A stretch of DNA of 64,000 nt from Saccharothrix sp. NRRL B-16314 (GTDB lineage Bacteria; Actinomycetota; Actinomycetes; Mycobacteriales; Pseudonocardiaceae). A program made the translations under genes and the position numbers. Numbering within the stretch: the stretch's first letter is position 1; each line of letters opens with the position of its first letter. The stretch lies in NCBI RefSeq assembly GCF_000716595.1, contig NZ_JNXC01000026.1:1-64000 (forward strand), written 5' to 3'. This document shows positions 23,640 through 32,783 of the stretch, one piece after another. Under the pieces are notes generated by a model that was not told where the DNA came from, ran no database searches, and was given only the letters and a program-made list of their open reading frames with translations.

Positions 23640-25361
23640 GTGCTCCGTCCGCTCGTCGCCGTCGCCTTGGCCGCGGCTTCCGCAGTCACCGCAGTGACAA
23701 CACCGGCGCAAGCCGCTCCGGACGAGGCCCGGAACGTCACCACCCTGCTCAGGGGCATGTCGCTGGAGCAGAAGGTCGGCCAGCTGTTCGTCACCTACCT
23801 GCACGGCCAGTCGCCCGACGAGGCGCACCCCGGCAACGTGCGGGACTTCGGTGTCGCCACCCCGGCCGAAGTGGTGGCGAAGTTCCAGCCCGGCGGCGTC
23901 ATCTACTTCAACAACTCCAGCTACGACAACATCGACACGCCGCGCCAGATCGCCGCGCTCTCCAACGGCGTCCAGCGGGCGAGCGACATCCCCCTGGCCA
24001 TCTCGGTCGACCAGGAGATGGGCATCGTCACCCGGATCGGCGCGCCCGCGACCCAGTTCCCCGGCAACATGGCACTGGGTGCCGGCCGCAGCGCCGAAGA
24101 CGCCGAGCAGGCCGCCGCGATCACCGCGCGCGAGCTGCGCGCCATGGGCATCAACCAGAACTTCGCGCCGGACGCGGACGTCAACTCGAACCCGCAGAAC
24201 CCGGTCATCGGCGTGCGCTCCTACTCCGGTGACCCGGCGCTGGCGGCCGAGCTGACCGCCGCCCAGGTCCGCGGCTACCAGGGCCACTTCCTGTCGCCGC
24301 ACGCGGTCAGCGCCACCGCGAAGCACTTCCCCGGCCACGGCGACACGGCCGAGGACAGCCACACCACGCTGCCGAAGGTCGACCGCACCGCCGACGAGTG
24401 GCGCGAACTGGACGCACCGCCGTTCAAGGCCGCCATCGACGCGGGCATCGACTCGATCATGACCGCGCACATCCGGATGCCGAAGATCGACCCGTCGGGC
24501 GAGCCGGCGACGCTGTCCAAGCCGGTCCTCGACCTGCTGCGCGAAGACCTGGGCTACGACGGCGTGGTGATCACCGACTCGCTCGCCATGGCGGGCGTGC
24601 GGCAGCTGCACCCGGACGCCGAGATCCCCGTCCTGGCGCTGAAAGCGGGCGTCGACCAGCTGCTCATGCCGGTGAAGCTGGAGGAGGCGTTCACCAGCGT
24701 CCTCGCGGCCGTGCGCAGCGGTGAGCTGACCGAGCAGCGGATCGACCAGAGCGTGCTGCGGGTGCTGCGGATGAAGTTCCTGCGCGGCATGTTGAACGGG
24801 CGCCAGGTGGACCTCGACCAGGTCGACGCCGCCCTCGGCACGCCGGAGCACCTGGCCGCCGCACGGCGGATCACCGACCGCACCATCACCGCCGTGCGCA
24901 ACGACGCGGGCGTGCTGCCGCTGCGGGCCAAGCCGACCGCCGCGCTGGTCACCGGCTGGGGCGAGACGACGACCCGCACCCTGGCCACCACCCTCGGCGG
25001 CACGGCGATGCCCACCGGCACCGCGCCGACCCAGGCGCAGATCACCGCCGTCGTCCAGGCGTCGGCCAACGCGGACGTGGTCGTGGTGCTCACCAACGCG
25101 CTGTCCGGCCAGCCCGCGCAGCAAACCCTGCTGACCAGGCTCCTGGCCACCGGCAAACCGGTCGTCGCGGTGGCCGTGCGGAACCCGTACGACGTGGCGC
25201 ACACCGCCGCGCCGACCTGGCTCGCCACCTACTCCTACGGCGCGGGCTCGATGGAGTCGCTGGCCAGGGTGATCACCGGCGAGGTGTCACCGGCGGGCCG
25301 GCTCCCCGTCGCGGTGCCCGGACCGACCCCGTACCCCTTCGGCCACGGCATGGACTGGTGA
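23640..25361 (+). CDS. nagZ: Secreted beta-N-acetylglucosaminidase (GH3, NagZ type)
   Basis: This 573-residue glycosidase releases GlcNAc from muropeptide fragments. A signal peptide (LRPLVAVALAAASAVTA, cleavage after AQA near residue 26) indicates export. The GH3 catalytic domain contains the His-loop KHFPGHGDTAEDSHTTLP at about residue 227, typical of NagZ, and DGVVITDSLAMAGVR holding the nucleophile Asp (about 305). A C-terminal GH3 domain ends GRLPVAVPGPTPYPFGHG. GTG 23640 is chosen because GGAGG lies five bases upstream and the signal peptide begins there. It is the first gene of a peptidoglycan-recycling cluster overlapping namZ. It is longer than cytoplasmic NagZ, like the extracellular Gram-positive form. 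Confidence 0.92.
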   Translation: MLRPLVAVALAAASAVTAVTTPAQAAPDEARNVTTLLRGMSLEQKVGQLFVTYLHGQSPDEAHPGNVRDFGVATPAEVVAKFQPGGVIYFNNSSYDNIDTPRQIAALSNGVQRASDIPLAISVDQEMGIVTRIGAPATQFPGNMALGAGRSAEDAEQAAAITARELRAMGINQNFAPDADVNSNPQNPVIGVRSYSGDPALAAELTAAQVRGYQGHFLSPHAVSATAKHFPGHGDTAEDSHTTLPKVDRTADEWRELDAPPFKAAIDAGIDSIMTAHIRMPKIDPSGEPATLSKPVLDLLREDLGYDGVVITDSLAMAGVRQLHPDAEIPVLALKAGVDQLLMPVKLEEAFTSVLAAVRSGELTEQRIDQSVLRVLRMKFLRGMLNGRQVDLDQVDAALGTPEHLAAARRITDRTITAVRNDAGVLPLRAKPTAALVTGWGETTTRTLATTLGGTAMPTGTAPTQAQITAVVQASANADVVVVLTNALSGQPAQQTLLTRLLATGKPVVAVAVRNPYDVAHTAAPTWLATYSYGAGSMESLARVITGEVSPAGRLPVAVPGPTPYPFGHGMDW

Positions 25362-26626
25362 TCAGGATGGACCGCAGGCACTTCCTCGCCGGCGCGCTCG
25401 CCGTACCCGCTCTCGGCGCCTTCGCCACCGAGAGCGGCGCGAGCACCGACAACCCCGACCACCCGGACCGCCCGCGCACCGTCCACACCGGCGCCGAGCA
25501 GCTGGCCGGGGACGGCTGGCAGCGGTTCGCCGGCCACAAGGTCGGCGTGGTCACCAACCCGACCGGCGTGCTGCGCGACCACACCCACATCGTCGACTCG
25601 ATGGTGGCCGCCGGGATCAGGCCGCAGGCCGCGTTCGGGCCCGAGCACGGCTTCCGCGGCACGGCCCAGGCCGGTGGCTCGGAGGGCAACTACCTCGACC
25701 CGCGCACCGGCATCCCGGTCTACGACACCTACGGCGCGAACGTCGCCAAGATCGCCGACATGGTCGCCAAGTCGGGCGTCGACACGCTCGTGTTCGACAT
25801 CGCGGACATTGGCGCGCGCTTCTACACCTACATCTGGACCATGTACGCGGTCATGCAGGCCGCCGCCGCGACCGGCACGCGGTTCGTCGTGCTCGACCGC
25901 CCCAACCCGGTCGGCGGCACGGCCCGCGGCCCGCAGCTCGACCCCGCCTACGCCACCTTCGTCGGCCGCAAGCCGATCGTCCAGCAGCACGGCATGACCA
26001 TCGGCGAGCTGGCACGCCTGTTCGACGGCGAGTTCCTGCCCACCGACGGCGGCCGGGTGAGCAGCCTCGAAGTGGTCGACGTGAAGGGCTGGAAGCGCAG
26101 CGACCTGCACTCCGGCCTGCCGTGGGTGCCGCCGAGCCCGAACGTGCCCACGCAGGACACCGCGCTGGTCTACCCCGGCACGTGCCTGTTCGAAGGGCTC
26201 GTGTTCTCCGAGGGCCGCGGCACCACCCGCCCGTTCGAGACGATCGGCGCGCCGGGCCTGGACTGGCGCTGGGCCGAGGACCTCAACGCGCTGGGCCTGC
26301 CCGGCGTCCGGTTCCGCGAGACCTACTTCACGCCGACGTTCAACAAGTTCGCCAACAAGCTGTGCGGCGGTGTCGCCCTGCACCTCACCGACCCGCACGC
26401 GTTCGACGCGCCCCGCACCGCCGTGGCCATGATCGTCACGGCGAAGGCCCGCTACCCGCAGGTCTTCGCCTGGCGCCCGGACCACTACATCGACAAGCTC
26501 AGCGGCTCCGACCGGCTGCGCCTCATGGTCGACGCGGGTGCGGGCACCGACGACGTGGTCGGTGCCTGGGCCGACGAGCTGGCCGGTTTCGAGCGCACCC
26601 GCGCGCCGTACCTGAGCTACCGGTAG
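25358..26626 (+). CDS. namZ: Exo-beta-N-acetylmuramidase, DUF1343 family (NamZ)
   Basis: This 422-residue protein of the DUF1343 family is shown in other bacteria to cleave MurNAc from the non-reducing end of peptidoglycan chains, working with NagZ. An N-terminal twin-arginine-like signal (DRRHFLAGALAVPALGAFA) indicates export. Conserved blocks include GHKVGVVTNPTGV, FGPEHGFRGTAQAG, VDTLVFDIADIGARFYTYIWTM, VLDRPNPVGG and TRPFETIGAPG. The GTG start overlaps the nagZ stop; ATG 25367 is an alternative. Together with NagZ it should produce free GlcNAc and MurNAc outside the cell. Confidence 0.9.
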   Translation: MIRMDRRHFLAGALAVPALGAFATESGASTDNPDHPDRPRTVHTGAEQLAGDGWQRFAGHKVGVVTNPTGVLRDHTHIVDSMVAAGIRPQAAFGPEHGFRGTAQAGGSEGNYLDPRTGIPVYDTYGANVAKIADMVAKSGVDTLVFDIADIGARFYTYIWTMYAVMQAAAATGTRFVVLDRPNPVGGTARGPQLDPAYATFVGRKPIVQQHGMTIGELARLFDGEFLPTDGGRVSSLEVVDVKGWKRSDLHSGLPWVPPSPNVPTQDTALVYPGTCLFEGLVFSEGRGTTRPFETIGAPGLDWRWAEDLNALGLPGVRFRETYFTPTFNKFANKLCGGVALHLTDPHAFDAPRTAVAMIVTAKARYPQVFAWRPDHYIDKLSGSDRLRLMVDAGAGTDDVVGAWADELAGFERTRAPYLSYR

Positions 26627-26638
26627 AGGGAGACAGCG

Positions 26639-28291
26639 ATGCGCATCCCTGCCCTGCTGATCGCGACGACCATGGCGGTGGGCCTCACCCTGCCGGCGCA
26701 CGCCGAGGGCCGCGAGGCCCGCTTCGACCAGCCGCACCAGGGCTGGGCGAGCAGCGTGCTGCGACCGGGTACCCCCGAGCACGTGGGACTCGACCCGGCC
26801 CCGCTGGACGCCGCGCTGGCGCAGGTCCAGCGCTACACCATCGCGGACGCGACCGGCCACCCGATGTTCGCGGGCGCCGTCACGCTGTTCGCGCACGACG
26901 GCGTGGTGGTCACCCACGAGCCGACGGGCTGGGCGGTCCGCTACTCCGACGGCGCGGGCACCGAGCTGCCCGAGGCCGAGCGCGTGCCGATGGCCCGGGA
27001 CACGATCTTCGACCTGGCGTCGATCTCGAAGCTGTTCACCTCGATCGTGGTGATGCGGCAGCACGAGCTCGGCCGGTTCGGGCTGGACGACCCGGTGGCC
27101 CGGCACCTGCCGGAGTTCGGCGTGAACGGCAAGGAGTCGATCACCGTCCGGCAGCTGCTCACGCACACGTCCGGCCTGGTGGCCTGGCTGCCGCTGTGGT
27201 CGCAGTACCCGGACGTGCCGTCGCGGATCAAGGCCGTGATGGACACGAAGCCGCGCAGCACGCCCGGCACCACGTACGTGTACTCGGACCTGAACCTGAT
27301 CACCCTCGGCCTGCTGGTCGAGAAGTGGTCGGGCAAGAAGCTGGACGAGGTCGTCCGCGACGACATCACCGCGCCGCTCGGCCTCGTGGACACCGGCTAC
27401 AACCCGCCGGCGGCGAAGCTCGACCGGATCGCGGCCACCGAGTACCAGGCGGGCCGGGGCATCATCCGCGGCTCGGTGCACGACGAGAACGCCTGGTCGC
27501 TCGGCGGGGTCGCGGGTCACGCGGGCGTCTTCTCCACCGCGCGTGACCTGGCCGTGCTCGGCCAGGCGATCCTCAACGGCGGCGTGCACGCGGGCGGCCG
27601 GATCCTGGAGGAGGGCACCGTCGAGCTGATGCTCACGGACTTCAACCAGGCCTTCCCGGGCAACTCGCACGGCCTCGGCTTCGAGCTGGACCAGCGCTGG
27701 TACATGGGCGCGCTGACGTCGCCGAGGGCCGCCGGGCACACCGGATACACGGGCACCACGCTGGTGCTGGACCCGCTGTCGCGGTCGATCGCGATCCTGC
27801 TGACCAACCGGGTGCACCCGAGCCGGAACTGGGGCTCGATCAACCCGGCCCGGCGCGCGGTGGCCAACGGCCTGGCGCAGGCACTGGCGGTGAGGCCGCG
27901 GCACGGCACGGCGTGGGCCCCCGACACGAACGGCGGCACGCTCACGACCCGTGACCTCCCGCAGCGGTCGGAGACGCAGCGGTTGTCGTTCTGGGCGTTC
28001 GTGGACCTGGACCCCGGCGACAAGGTCGTGGTCGAGGCGACTAACGACGGCACCACCTGGCGCGATGTCCAGGTGTTGGCCGGCTACGGGCAGCGGCGGT
28101 GGCACAAGGTCGAGGTCGAGGCGGCATCGGCGGCGCAGTACCGCTGGCGGTACGTCCAGGGCACGGGCTACGGCGGGCGCGGCGTGTACGTGGACGCCGT
28201 GCGAATCACCGACGAGCAGGGCGTGGCACTCGACGCAGAGCGCGAACCAGCGGGTTTGCGCGCCGAAGGGTGGTGGGCCGCGGACCGTTAG
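26639..28291 (+). CDS. Secreted serine hydrolase, class C beta-lactamase/esterase family
   Basis: This 550-residue protein has a signal peptide (cleavage near AHA at residue 22). A penicillin-binding/AmpC-like domain has SISK (about 129-132), YSDLN (about 216-220) and HTG (about 367-369), the three catalytic motifs. A C-terminal beta-rich domain of about 120 residues (LSFWAFVDLDPGDKVVVEATNDG, then AAQYRWRYVQGTGYGGRGVYVDAV) resembles the golvesin/xanthan-lyase carbohydrate-associated type. It lies 12 bp behind namZ in the recycling cluster, so an amidase, D-amino-acid peptidase or esterase acting on muropeptides is more likely than drug resistance. The substrate is inferred from context. Confidence 0.85.
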   Translation: MRIPALLIATTMAVGLTLPAHAEGREARFDQPHQGWASSVLRPGTPEHVGLDPAPLDAALAQVQRYTIADATGHPMFAGAVTLFAHDGVVVTHEPTGWAVRYSDGAGTELPEAERVPMARDTIFDLASISKLFTSIVVMRQHELGRFGLDDPVARHLPEFGVNGKESITVRQLLTHTSGLVAWLPLWSQYPDVPSRIKAVMDTKPRSTPGTTYVYSDLNLITLGLLVEKWSGKKLDEVVRDDITAPLGLVDTGYNPPAAKLDRIAATEYQAGRGIIRGSVHDENAWSLGGVAGHAGVFSTARDLAVLGQAILNGGVHAGGRILEEGTVELMLTDFNQAFPGNSHGLGFELDQRWYMGALTSPRAAGHTGYTGTTLVLDPLSRSIAILLTNRVHPSRNWGSINPARRAVANGLAQALAVRPRHGTAWAPDTNGGTLTTRDLPQRSETQRLSFWAFVDLDPGDKVVVEATNDGTTWRDVQVLAGYGQRRWHKVEVEAASAAQYRWRYVQGTGYGGRGVYVDAVRITDEQGVALDAEREPAGLRAEGWWAADR

Positions 28292-28312
28292 TGACATGCC
28301 GCCGGCGTGATC

Positions 28313-28324
28313 CACCAAGTGGTG
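28313..28324. promoter_or_regulatory. Palindrome CACCAAGTGGTG before the RpiR gene
   Basis: It lies 76 bp upstream of the regulator start and shares CACCA and AGTGGTG with the palindrome before nagZ, suggesting one autoregulated regulon. Confidence 0.4.
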
Positions 28325-28399
28325 AGATCCGGTCACGTTTGGGGTGAGTTAGACCCACCTTCCGTTGACCGTACGTTGAGCGGTTAGTAAGTTTCCCAC

Positions 28400-29317
28400 G
28401 TGTCCACCGAAAGTCACGCCGACTCCAGTCCCCTTGTCAAGATCCGTTCACTCCTGCCCGGCCTGGCCCGCGCGGAACAACGGGTCGCCAAGGTGGTGCT
28501 GGACAACCCGGCGACCGTCGCACACCGCAGCATCACCGAAATCGCGGAGGCCGCGGGCACCAGCGAGACAACGGTGACCCGGTTCTGCAAGGCGATCGGT
28601 GTCGGCGGCTACCCCGAACTGCGCATAGCGCTGGCGGCCGATACGGCCCGCACGTCGATGCGCACCGACCGCGACCTGGGCGGAGACATCGGTCCGGGCG
28701 ACGACATGCGTCAGGTGGTGGGCAAAGTGGCGTTCGCGGACGCTCGAGCGGTCGAGGAGACCGCCGAGCAGCTGAACGTGGAAACGCTGGAGGCCGTGGT
28801 CGAGGCGGTCGCCGGCGCAGGCAGGGTAGACGTCTACGGCTTCGGCGCCAGCGCGTTCGTGGCGTTCGACCTCCAGCAGAAGTTGCACCGGATAGGGCGT
28901 ATCTGCTTCGCGTGGAACGACACGCACATCGCGCTCACGTCCGCCGCCGTGCTGACCAAGGCGGACGTGGCGGTCGGCATCTCGCACACCGGCTCCACGT
29001 CGGAGACGGTCGAGGCGCTGCGGGTGGCCAAGGAGCACGGCGCGACCACGGTGGCGCTGACCAACTTCCCGCGTTCGCCGATCAGCGAGGTCTCCGACCA
29101 CGTGCTGACCACGGCGGCACGCGAGACCACGTTCCGCTCGGGCGCGATGGCCAGCCGCATCGCCCAGCTGACCGTGATCGACTGCCTGTTCATCGGCGTC
29201 GCGCAACGGCACGTGGACAGCGCCAAGATGGCCCTCGAAGCGACGTACGACGCGGTGTCCGGGCACCGCCTGGGTGCCCGACCGGATGGCAGGCGGCGCC
29301 GGGAGTCCGGTAAATGA
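28400..29317 (+). CDS. murR: RpiR-family regulator with SIS domain (MurR-like)
   Basis: This 305-residue protein has an N-terminal RpiR helix-turn-helix (VAHRSITEIAEAAGTSETTVTRFCKAIGV, about residues 37-65). The C-terminal SIS domain (GRVDVYGFGASAFVAFDLQQKLHRIG, then DVAVGISHTGSTSETVEALRVAKEHGA) binds sugar phosphates. In E. coli MurR senses MurNAc-6-phosphate and represses murQ. Direct 4-base overlap with murQ supports the same role here. Some family members activate rather than repress. The start is GTG 28400. Confidence 0.88.
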   Translation: MSTESHADSSPLVKIRSLLPGLARAEQRVAKVVLDNPATVAHRSITEIAEAAGTSETTVTRFCKAIGVGGYPELRIALAADTARTSMRTDRDLGGDIGPGDDMRQVVGKVAFADARAVEETAEQLNVETLEAVVEAVAGAGRVDVYGFGASAFVAFDLQQKLHRIGRICFAWNDTHIALTSAAVLTKADVAVGISHTGSTSETVEALRVAKEHGATTVALTNFPRSPISEVSDHVLTTAARETTFRSGAMASRIAQLTVIDCLFIGVAQRHVDSAKMALEATYDAVSGHRLGARPDGRRRRESGK

Positions 29318-30249
29318 CGCCGCACCGGCACGATGTCGCGGTCCGCGTGGAATCCCCCACCGAGGCCAGGAACCCGCGGACCCAGGACATCGACCGGCTC
29401 TCCACGCTGGAGGTGCTCCGCCTCATCAACGCCGAGGACCAACTGGTCCCGGACGCGGTAGCGGCCGTGCTGCCGGAACTGGCCCGTGCCGCCGACCTCG
29501 CCGTCGGCGCGCTGCGCGCGGGCGGCCGGGTGCACTACGTCGGCGCGGGCACGTCCGGCCGGCTGGCCACGCTCGACGCCGCCGAGCTGGTGCCGACGTT
29601 CAACGCGCCGCCGGACTGGTTCGTCGCCCACCACGCGGGCGGCCGGGACGCGCTGGTCAACGCCGTGGAGGACGTGGAGGACCAGGGGTCCGACGGCGCC
29701 GCCGAGATCCGCCGGCACGCCGCCGCGGGCGACCTGGTGCTGGGCGTCACGGCGTCCGGACGCACGCCGTTCGTGGTGGCCGCGCTGGAACAGGCCCGCA
29801 CGATGGGCGCGCACACCGTCCTGGTGTCCAACAACCCGACCGCGCCCGCGCCGGTCGAGGTGGACGTGCTGATCGCGGTCGACACCGGTCCGGAGGCGAT
29901 CGCCGGTTCCACCAGGATGAAGGCGGGCACCTCGCAGAAGCTGGTGCTGACGTCGTTCTCCACCGCGGTGATGGTCCGGCTCGGCCGCACGTACTCGAAC
30001 CTGATGGTCTCGATGCGGGCCACCAACGCGAAGCTGCGCGGCCGGACGGTGCGCATCCTGCGTGAGGCGACGGGTCTGGGCGAGTCGGAGTGCACGACCG
30101 CGTTGGCCGACGCGGGCGGCGACCTGAAGGTCGCTCTGGTGCACCTGTTGACCAACGTGCCCGCGGCGCGCGCTGCAGAGGCATTAGAACGCACGCAAGG
30201 GCACGTCCGGCAAGCGCTCGGCCAGCTGATGCCGGGTCCGGCCACCTGA
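29314..30249 (+). CDS. murQ: N-acetylmuramic acid 6-phosphate etherase
   Basis: This 311-residue lyase splits the lactyl ether of MurNAc-6P, giving GlcNAc-6P and lactate in the cytoplasm. Recognisable features are VHYVGAGTSGRLATLDAAELVPTFN (with the catalytic Glu in AAELVP), DALVNAVEDVEDQG, LGVTASGRTPFVVAAL and IAGSTRMKAGTSQKLVL. Its length equals the family norm. The ATG overlaps the murR stop (ATGA). A MurNAc kinase or PTS transporter is not seen nearby, so MurNAc-6P supply must be encoded elsewhere. Confidence 0.95.
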   Translation: MTPHRHDVAVRVESPTEARNPRTQDIDRLSTLEVLRLINAEDQLVPDAVAAVLPELARAADLAVGALRAGGRVHYVGAGTSGRLATLDAAELVPTFNAPPDWFVAHHAGGRDALVNAVEDVEDQGSDGAAEIRRHAAAGDLVLGVTASGRTPFVVAALEQARTMGAHTVLVSNNPTAPAPVEVDVLIAVDTGPEAIAGSTRMKAGTSQKLVLTSFSTAVMVRLGRTYSNLMVSMRATNAKLRGRTVRILREATGLGESECTTALADAGGDLKVALVHLLTNVPAARAAEALERTQGHVRQALGQLMPGPAT

Positions 30250-30281
30250 CGTCCGACCGGCTGGGCCCCCGGGCCGGGGGT

Positions 30282-30731
30282 TCAGCCGGGTAGCACCGGG
30301 CGCCACGGGATGGGCGTCGACAGCACCATGGCACTGGACGTCTCGCCGTAGCCGCCCAGCCGCACGAGCAGCCGTTCCAGCTCGCTGATCGACGTGGTCA
30401 CCACCTTCACCACCGAGCAGATGTCGCCCGTCAGCCGCACCACCTCCACCACCTCGGGGCAGTCGTCCAGCAGCTCCGGGTGCACCGTGATGCACCGCGG
30501 CCCGTAGCACTTCATCCGCACTAGGGCGACCACCGACCGCCCCACCGCCGTGGGGTCGACGGTCGCGCGGTAGCCGGTGATGACACCCGCGTTCTCCAGC
30601 CGTCGCACTCGCTGCGCGACCGTCGGCGGCGAGACGTGCACCCGCCGCGCCAGCTCGTTGTACGACAGCCGGGCGTCCTCTTGGAGGGCTTCCAACAGCG
30701 CCCAATCCACGTGATCCAGTTCGATGCTCAC
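30282..30731 (-). CDS. Lrp/AsnC-family regulator, likely of the kynurenine genes
   Basis: This 149-residue protein has the AsnC-type HTH at its N-terminus (LDHVDWALLEALQEDARLSYNELARRVHVSPPTVAQRVRRLENAG). The RAM effector-binding domain follows (VEVVRLTGDICSVVKVVTTSISELERLLVRLG). It is divergent from kynA with 106 bp between starts, as is KynR, which controls kynurenine genes in other bacteria. A role in sensing kynurenine or tryptophan is inferred from this arrangement. Confidence 0.85.
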   Translation of the reverse strand: MSIELDHVDWALLEALQEDARLSYNELARRVHVSPPTVAQRVRRLENAGVITGYRATVDPTAVGRSVVALVRMKCYGPRCITVHPELLDDCPEVVEVVRLTGDICSVVKVVTTSISELERLLVRLGGYGETSSAMVLSTPIPWRPVLPG

Positions 30732-30837
30732 GACTGCAAAGCTACTCCGGGAATCGCCTCGTGATCATAAGAAGTTCGGGCTCAAACACCGTTCGATGGC
30801 CATTCAGATCACTCGAACGCCGAGTCATGATGACGAC

Positions 30838-31653
30838 ATGACTTGCCCGGTCGCACCCAAACTCGACTTCGGCGGCACGACGCCCTACGAGGACTACGTG
30901 CACGCCTCCGTGCTGCACTCGCTGCAACAGCAGTGGTCCGAAGACCCGCGCGAGATGTCGTTCCTGGTGATCACCCAGGTCATGGAGCTGTACTTCGGCC
31001 TGTTGTGCTTCGAGTGGCGGCAGGCCAAGAAGGAGCTGCGCGCCGACGACGTGCGTGCCGCGGTCCGCACCCTGCGCCGCAGCGAACTGCACATGCAGGC
31101 CCTCAACGCGGCGTGGCGGCCCATCGCCCGGATGACGCCGGCCGAGTTCAACTCGTTCCGCGACGCGCTCGGCGAGGGCTCCGGCTTCCAGTCCGGCCGG
31201 TACCGGGAGGTGGAGTTCCTGCTCGGCGAGAAGTCCCGGTCGATGCTCGTGCCGCACCGCGCCGTGCCGCAGCAGCACGACGCGCTCGAGAAGCTGCTCA
31301 GCGAGCCGAGCCTGTACGACGAGGTGCTCGGCTTCCTGCACCGCCAGGGCCTGCCGATCCCGTCCCACGTCCTCGAACGCGACGTCAGCGGGCCCTACGA
31401 GCCGAGTGCCGACGTGGAGGCCGCGTGGGCGGACATCTACCGCAGCGGGTCCGGTGACCTGCTCGAACTCGGCGAGGCGTTGACCGACATCGCCGAGGAG
31501 TTCGCCCGCTGGCGCTACGACCACCTGCTCGCGACCCGTCGTTCGATGGGCGCGAAAACCGGCACCGGCGGCTCCGCGGGAGTTGCGTGGTTGGAGAAGC
31601 GCACGCAACGCTCGGTCTTCCCCGAGCTGTGGACGGCCAGGAGTCACGTATGA
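30838..31653 (+). CDS. kynA: Tryptophan 2,3-dioxygenase
   Basis: This 271-residue heme dioxygenase opens the indole ring of tryptophan to N-formylkynurenine. Typical features are YEDYVHASVLHSLQQQW, LVITQVMELYFGLLCFEWRQA (with family residues for substrate contact), ALNAAWRPIARMTPAEFNSFRDALGEGSGFQS and the C-terminal RWRYDHLLATRRSMGAKTGTGGS with the proximal heme His in YDHL. ATG 30838 (MTCPVAPKL) is chosen over longer frames because it matches the family N-terminus. Its stop overlaps the kynU start. Confidence 0.95.
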   Translation: MTCPVAPKLDFGGTTPYEDYVHASVLHSLQQQWSEDPREMSFLVITQVMELYFGLLCFEWRQAKKELRADDVRAAVRTLRRSELHMQALNAAWRPIARMTPAEFNSFRDALGEGSGFQSGRYREVEFLLGEKSRSMLVPHRAVPQQHDALEKLLSEPSLYDEVLGFLHRQGLPIPSHVLERDVSGPYEPSADVEAAWADIYRSGSGDLLELGEALTDIAEEFARWRYDHLLATRRSMGAKTGTGGSAGVAWLEKRTQRSVFPELWTARSHV

Positions 31654-32780
31654 CGAGCCCACCCGACCCGTTGGCGCACATCCGCGACCTGTTCGACCTC
31701 GACGACGACGTCGTGTACCTGGACGGCAACTCGCTGGGCGCGCCGCCGAAGGCCGTGGCCGAACGGGTGCAGCACGTGGTGCGCCACCAGTGGGGCCGGC
31801 GGCTCATCCGCAGCTGGTCGGAGGGCTGGTGGGAGGCGCCGGAACGGGTCGGAAACCGGGTCGGACGGCTCGTCGGCGCCGCGCCGGGGCAGGTCGTCGT
31901 GGCGGACTCGACCAGCGTGAACCTGTTCAAGGCGTTGATGGGGGCGGTGCGCAACACCGACCGCATGGAGATCGTCGTGGACGAGGGCACGTTCCCGACG
32001 GACGGGTACATCGCGCGGTCGGTGTCGGAGCTGACGGGGCTCGCGCTGCGGGCGGCGCCGCCGGAGGAGCTGGACCTGCGGGACACCACGGCGGTCGTGC
32101 TGCTGAACCACGTCGACTACCGGACGGGTCGGCTGCTGGACATGGCGCGGCTGACCGAGCAGGTGCACGCGGTGGGGGCGAAGGTCGTCTGGGACCTGTG
32201 CCACAGCGCGGGCGTGCTGCCGATCGAGCTGGACGCGCTCGGCGTCGACCTGGCCGTGGGCTGCACGTACAAGTTCCTCAACGGCGGTCCCGGCTCGCCC
32301 GCGTTCATCTACGTGCCGAAGGCCGGCCAGTCCGCGTTCGAGCAGCCGCTGACCGGGTGGACGGGCCACGAGGTGCCGTTCGCCATGGCGCCGGAGTACA
32401 CACCCGACCCCGGCGTGACCCGGGCCCGCGTCGGCACGCCGGACATCATCTCGATGCTCGCGCTGGACGCCGCCCTGGACGTCTGGGACCACGTCGAGCT
32501 GGCCGATGTGCGGGCCAAGGGCTTGCGGCTGACCTCGCACTTCATCTCGTTGGTGGAGGACCTGCCGGGCCTCGAGTTGATCACTCCGCGGGACGAGTGG
32601 CGTGGCCACCAGGTCTCGCTGCGCCACCCGGAGGCGAAGCGGATCATGACGCAGCTGATCGAGCGCCAGGTCATCGGCGACCACCGCCCGCCCGACGTCC
32701 TCCGCTTCGGCTTCGCCCCGCTCTACAACACCTTCGCGGACGCCGAACGCGCCGCCGACACCCTGAAAACCCTCCTCTAA
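31650..32780 (+). CDS. kynU: Kynureninase
   Basis: This 376-residue PLP enzyme cleaves kynurenine to anthranilate and alanine. It shows VYLDGNSLGAPPKAV near the N-terminus, ADSTSVNLFKALMGAVRNT, VVWDLCHSAGVLPIELDALGVDLAVGCTYKFLNGGPGSPAF (the PLP lysine in CTYKFLNGG, about residue 212) and DVLRFGFAPLYNTF. The ATG overlaps the kynA stop (ATGA), making a two-gene tryptophan-degradation operon that could also feed anthranilate-based secondary metabolites. A formamidase gene is not seen. A palindromic 22-bp repeat array follows the stop. Confidence 0.95.
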   Translation: MTSPPDPLAHIRDLFDLDDDVVYLDGNSLGAPPKAVAERVQHVVRHQWGRRLIRSWSEGWWEAPERVGNRVGRLVGAAPGQVVVADSTSVNLFKALMGAVRNTDRMEIVVDEGTFPTDGYIARSVSELTGLALRAAPPEELDLRDTTAVVLLNHVDYRTGRLLDMARLTEQVHAVGAKVVWDLCHSAGVLPIELDALGVDLAVGCTYKFLNGGPGSPAFIYVPKAGQSAFEQPLTGWTGHEVPFAMAPEYTPDPGVTRARVGTPDIISMLALDAALDVWDHVELADVRAKGLRLTSHFISLVEDLPGLELITPRDEWRGHQVSLRHPEAKRIMTQLIERQVIGDHRPPDVLRFGFAPLYNTFADAERAADTLKTLL

Positions 32781-32783
32781 CCC

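Noticed and set aside
25235-28336. Minus-strand open frame of over 1000 codons opposite namZ and the serine hydrolase
   Set aside because: Antisense shadow across two well-supported genes; composition is typical of a wrong frame.
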